From Candidatus Njordarchaeum guaymasense (GTDB taxonomy: Archaea; Asgardarchaeota; Njordarchaeia; Njordarchaeales; Njordarchaeaceae): 17,244 nucleotides of DNA. The DNA is taken from assembly GCA_030587605.1 (NCBI GenBank), contig JAUQYT010000270.1:1-17244 (forward strand), in the 5' to 3' direction. Positions 15,395 to 17,244 of this stretch are shown here, one piece after another; positions within the stretch are counted from its first letter, which is position 1, and every line of letters starts with the position of its first letter. The notes beneath the pieces were generated by a model. The model made no database searches. It saw only the letters and a program-made list of their open reading frames with translations, and was not told the DNA's origin. A program made the position numbers and the translations under genes.

Positions 15395-16663
15395 CTATTC
15401 CACCAAGATCAAGCCCACGAGCAGAGCTATCGAAGTCATGCTATCAGCAAGAGAACTTTCAATGGGAATGACAAAATTGTCGGGGTCCAGACCTCGCTCG
15501 AATGTTATGATCGAAACGATGAAAGATACAAGAATGGTTGCGGCAACCGCGATCAGGTTTGTCACCAATAGGACGGAAGCTAGGCCTAGGAATGTATACA
15601 GTGTGAAGATACCATTAATAATCAAGGACGAAACCGCAAGAAGAACAAACATTATCACTGAGGCTGTCCAAGCACTAAGGATTTGCATAGCATGGCTTTT
15701 CATGGCAGATATAGAAGGCCTAAGTAAACCTAGAGCAAGCCTTGTCGTGGCTGTGGAACCGATGACAGAGCCCACATCCCCAACCATGTCAATCAAGGCT
15801 GGGTAAACCGTGTAGATTTCCTTTCTTTCCTCAATAACGATGCTTATCCTCTTGAGGACGGTTCCGGTAATGTTGACGATGAATGCTACTAGCAACGTTG
15901 TGAGTAGAGATTCTCTTATTGTCTTGAGGAATTCTTCGTCGTGAATGTTTCGAGGAAGAATGTAAATAATGAGGACCACGTGCAGTAGCGCTATTAGAGA
16001 AACCACGTGTTGACCGAAGTCGAAAAGATAGGTCAGGTTGAGCACTAGGACGTAGCATAAGGTTATGAATATGTCTGCCGTCGTAGACATTATTGGGTAT
16101 ACAACAACATCGGGATCTAGACCCTTCTGGAAAGTGACGAATGCGACTTTTACTGTGATCAGGGTGAGGAATAGTCCTAACGCCATTGTCGCAACAACAG
16201 CTCTCAGAATTGCCAGGAAGTCTGCGATAGTGATACCCCAAAACAGAAGGCCAAACACTAGAGAAACCAGACTCATTGCTACGCTAGTTGCCAAGGTTAT
16301 GACGGTCAGGGCCGCGTATAGCATGTAGAAGCTTCTTGTGTTCCCGAAGAATCTAGGATAGACGGTGCCGACGTGCAGGGCGGTACTTAGGCGTCCGCTT
16401 AGCAGGCCCCCGATGACGCCTTTTGCGCTTACAATTGCCGGATAGATTGCAATGGCCCATGGAGAAAGCTGGAAAACGTTCAGCTGAGAGGCAAGCACGA
16501 ATCCTGCAAGTAGTCCACCAAAGTCGAAGGAATATGCAAATAGAGTCTCTTTGAGAGTCCTGAGGAAGACTGCCGAATTCATGGTATGGGTCGTTGGCTG
16601 GTTAGGTGTCTTCAGTGTGTTCGCCTTCTCCTGAAATTCCTTTGCTTCATTAAGTCTAGTCAT
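15395..16663 (-). CDS. MgtE/SLC41-like divalent cation transporter
   Basis: A 422-residue membrane protein with two tandem copies of the MgtE integral-membrane domain and no N-terminal CBS part, so the build is like eukaryotic SLC41 and not like bacterial MgtE. Copy 1 has LSPWAIAIYPAIVSAKGVIGG (66-86) and FQKGLDPDVVVYPIMSTTAD (178-197). Copy 2 has EIYTVYPALIDMVGDVGSVIGS (282-303) and FERGLDPDNFVIPIESSLAD (388-407). The paired GLDPD-x3-PI-x-S motifs line the ion path in this superfamily. It probably moves Mg2+ or another divalent cation across the cytoplasmic membrane. Residues 1-28 are hydrophilic; ATG 16582 is a possible later start. No convincing TATA box or ribosome binding site is seen upstream. 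Divergent from the PhoU-like gene across 268 nt, a pairing I recognise from other archaea. Confidence 0.85.
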   Translation of the reverse strand: MTRLNEAKEFQEKANTLKTPNQPTTHTMNSAVFLRTLKETLFAYSFDFGGLLAGFVLASQLNVFQLSPWAIAIYPAIVSAKGVIGGLLSGRLSTALHVGTVYPRFFGNTRSFYMLYAALTVITLATSVAMSLVSLVFGLLFWGITIADFLAILRAVVATMALGLFLTLITVKVAFVTFQKGLDPDVVVYPIMSTTADIFITLCYVLVLNLTYLFDFGQHVVSLIALLHVVLIIYILPRNIHDEEFLKTIRESLLTTLLVAFIVNITGTVLKRISIVIEERKEIYTVYPALIDMVGDVGSVIGSTATTRLALGLLRPSISAMKSHAMQILSAWTASVIMFVLLAVSSLIINGIFTLYTFLGLASVLLVTNLIAVAATILVSFIVSIITFERGLDPDNFVIPIESSLADSMTSIALLVGLILVE

Positions 16664-16879
16664 GACAGCTAGATTCTAGCAGGCCCTGAGTACAACTGAT
16701 CCCAATCATGTCGAATGAAGCTTGGGGGCTGTCTTTTCCGATTGCTAGGCACCAGTGAGCCATGTCCGTCACTTCGTAGCAGGTTCGTTGCTCCTCCTTT
16801 CTGGCATGCCATGCCACCAGATCGTTCGATTCTGCTTGTCTGACTGGGTTGTCACTTCTCGGACGGTTCGAAGAAACAG

Positions 16880-16887
16880 CTATTTAG
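16880..16887 (+). promoter_or_regulatory. TATA-like box for the PhoU-like gene
   Basis: CTATTTAG preceded by purine-rich CGAAGAAACAG (BRE-like) predicts initiation near 16910 and a leader of about 20-30 nt before ATG 16932 or 16941. The rest of the 268-nt gap (16664-16931) shows no gene. Confidence 0.35.
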
Positions 16888-16931
16888 GCTTATGGCATAT
16901 CGTAGGTGCGTTCGGAGAGTTCTGCTCTCGC

Positions 16932-17244
16932 ATGGGGACCATGGACAAGATTCAGTACAGGCCGATTCCAGTGCGGGATCTGCTTGTGGAAATGAAGGAT
17001 ATGTCAGAGCTGATGATCGATCTGGCATACTCTTCAGCGCTCTTCAATAGCCGCGAACTCGCCGAGGAAGTTCTGGAACTTGAAAAATGCGTAGACTCGC
17101 TCGCATATCTTCTCGATATGAGTGCGATGATAGCGGTCAGGAACCCTAGTGATGCCGAGTCACTTGTCGGAGTCTCGGTTGTAGCCTCCGCGATAAACAA
17201 GATCTCTGATGCCGCAGGTGACATCAGTGCGATAGTTCTACGAG
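16932..17244 (+). CDS. PhoU-like protein, cut by the window end
   Basis: 104 codons are visible, beginning MGTMDKIQYRPIPVRDLLVE and continuing with long amphipathic helices: MKDMSELMIDLAYSSALF, SRELAEEVLELEKCVDSLAY and AESLVGVSVVASAINKISDA. The ExxxD-type acidic helix pattern is that of PhoU domains, which bind metal clusters. In archaea such domains often come before a TrkA-C (RCK C-terminal) ligand-binding domain in soluble partners of ion transporters; whether TrkA-C follows here lies outside the window. A regulatory or accessory subunit for the neighbouring MgtE-like transporter is the natural inference. The start could be ATG 16932 or ATG 16941, and neither has a strong ribosome binding site. 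The 3' end is missing. Confidence 0.8.
   Translation, partial: MGTMDKIQYRPIPVRDLLVEMKDMSELMIDLAYSSALFNSRELAEEVLELEKCVDSLAYLLDMSAMIAVRNPSDAESLVGVSVVASAINKISDAAGDISAIVLR

Noticed and set aside
16664..16931. 268-nt gap between the MgtE-like and PhoU-like genes, considered for a metal riboswitch
   Set aside because: No recognisable M-box or other riboswitch core was seen; only a TATA-like box near the PhoU-like gene is supportable.

Overview
This 17.2 kb window looks archaeal, most likely from an uncultivated member of the Thermoproteota (a Bathyarchaeia-like lineage). That placement is inferred from gene content and promoter style, not from a marker gene. Support comes from T/A-rich TATA-like boxes about 26 nt ahead of several starts, short or absent leaders, frequent GTG starts and AGG/AGA arginine codons. 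The gene set also fits: a two-domain MgtE-like transporter beside a PhoU-like gene, a CxxC-x17-CxxC zinc-ribbon peptide, an archaeal-type SPASM radical SAM enzyme and a membrane spermidine-synthase-like fusion. There are no rRNA or tRNA genes, insertion sequences, CRISPR arrays or phage genes. Most genes stand alone with their own promoters, in alternating directions.

Layout. Position 1 cuts a CBS-domain gene (minus), and a 22-bp inverted repeat sits exactly at the window edge. A nitroreductase (513/498-1082, +) converges on a GT76/PIG-V-like membrane mannosyltransferase (1169-2350, -). That gene diverges from an Idi/YfcD-like Nudix hydrolase (2468-3046, +), which is followed by an MFS transporter (3165-4391, +). 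Next come a membrane spermidine-synthase-like protein (4468-6174, -), an N-acyl-D-amino-acid deacylase (6333-8009, +) and a mannose-1-phosphate guanylyltransferase (8211/8250-9317, +). An HD-domain phosphohydrolase (9409-9951, -) diverges from a small zinc ribbon (about 10195-10347, +). An OFA-family MFS transporter (10514-11824, +) converges on an AMP-forming acetyl-CoA synthetase (12080-14119, -). A radical SAM/SPASM enzyme (14269-15393, +) converges, 1 nt apart, on the MgtE-like transporter (15395-16663, -). That transporter diverges from a PhoU-like gene (16932 onward, +) cut by the window end.

Functional reading. Three themes can be supported. (i) Small organic substrates: release of carboxylates from N-acyl-D-amino acids, OFA-type carboxylate transport and activation of acetate by Acs, which suits a heterotroph feeding on detrital protein or cell-wall debris. 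(ii) Mannose glycans: GDP-mannose synthesis plus a PIG-V-like lipid-linked mannosyltransferase. (iii) Divalent cation homeostasis: MgtE-like transporter plus PhoU-like partner. I see no convincing new multi-gene system. The best single candidate for undescribed biology is the lone SPASM radical SAM enzyme, which has all its cluster ligands but no recognisable precursor peptide nearby.
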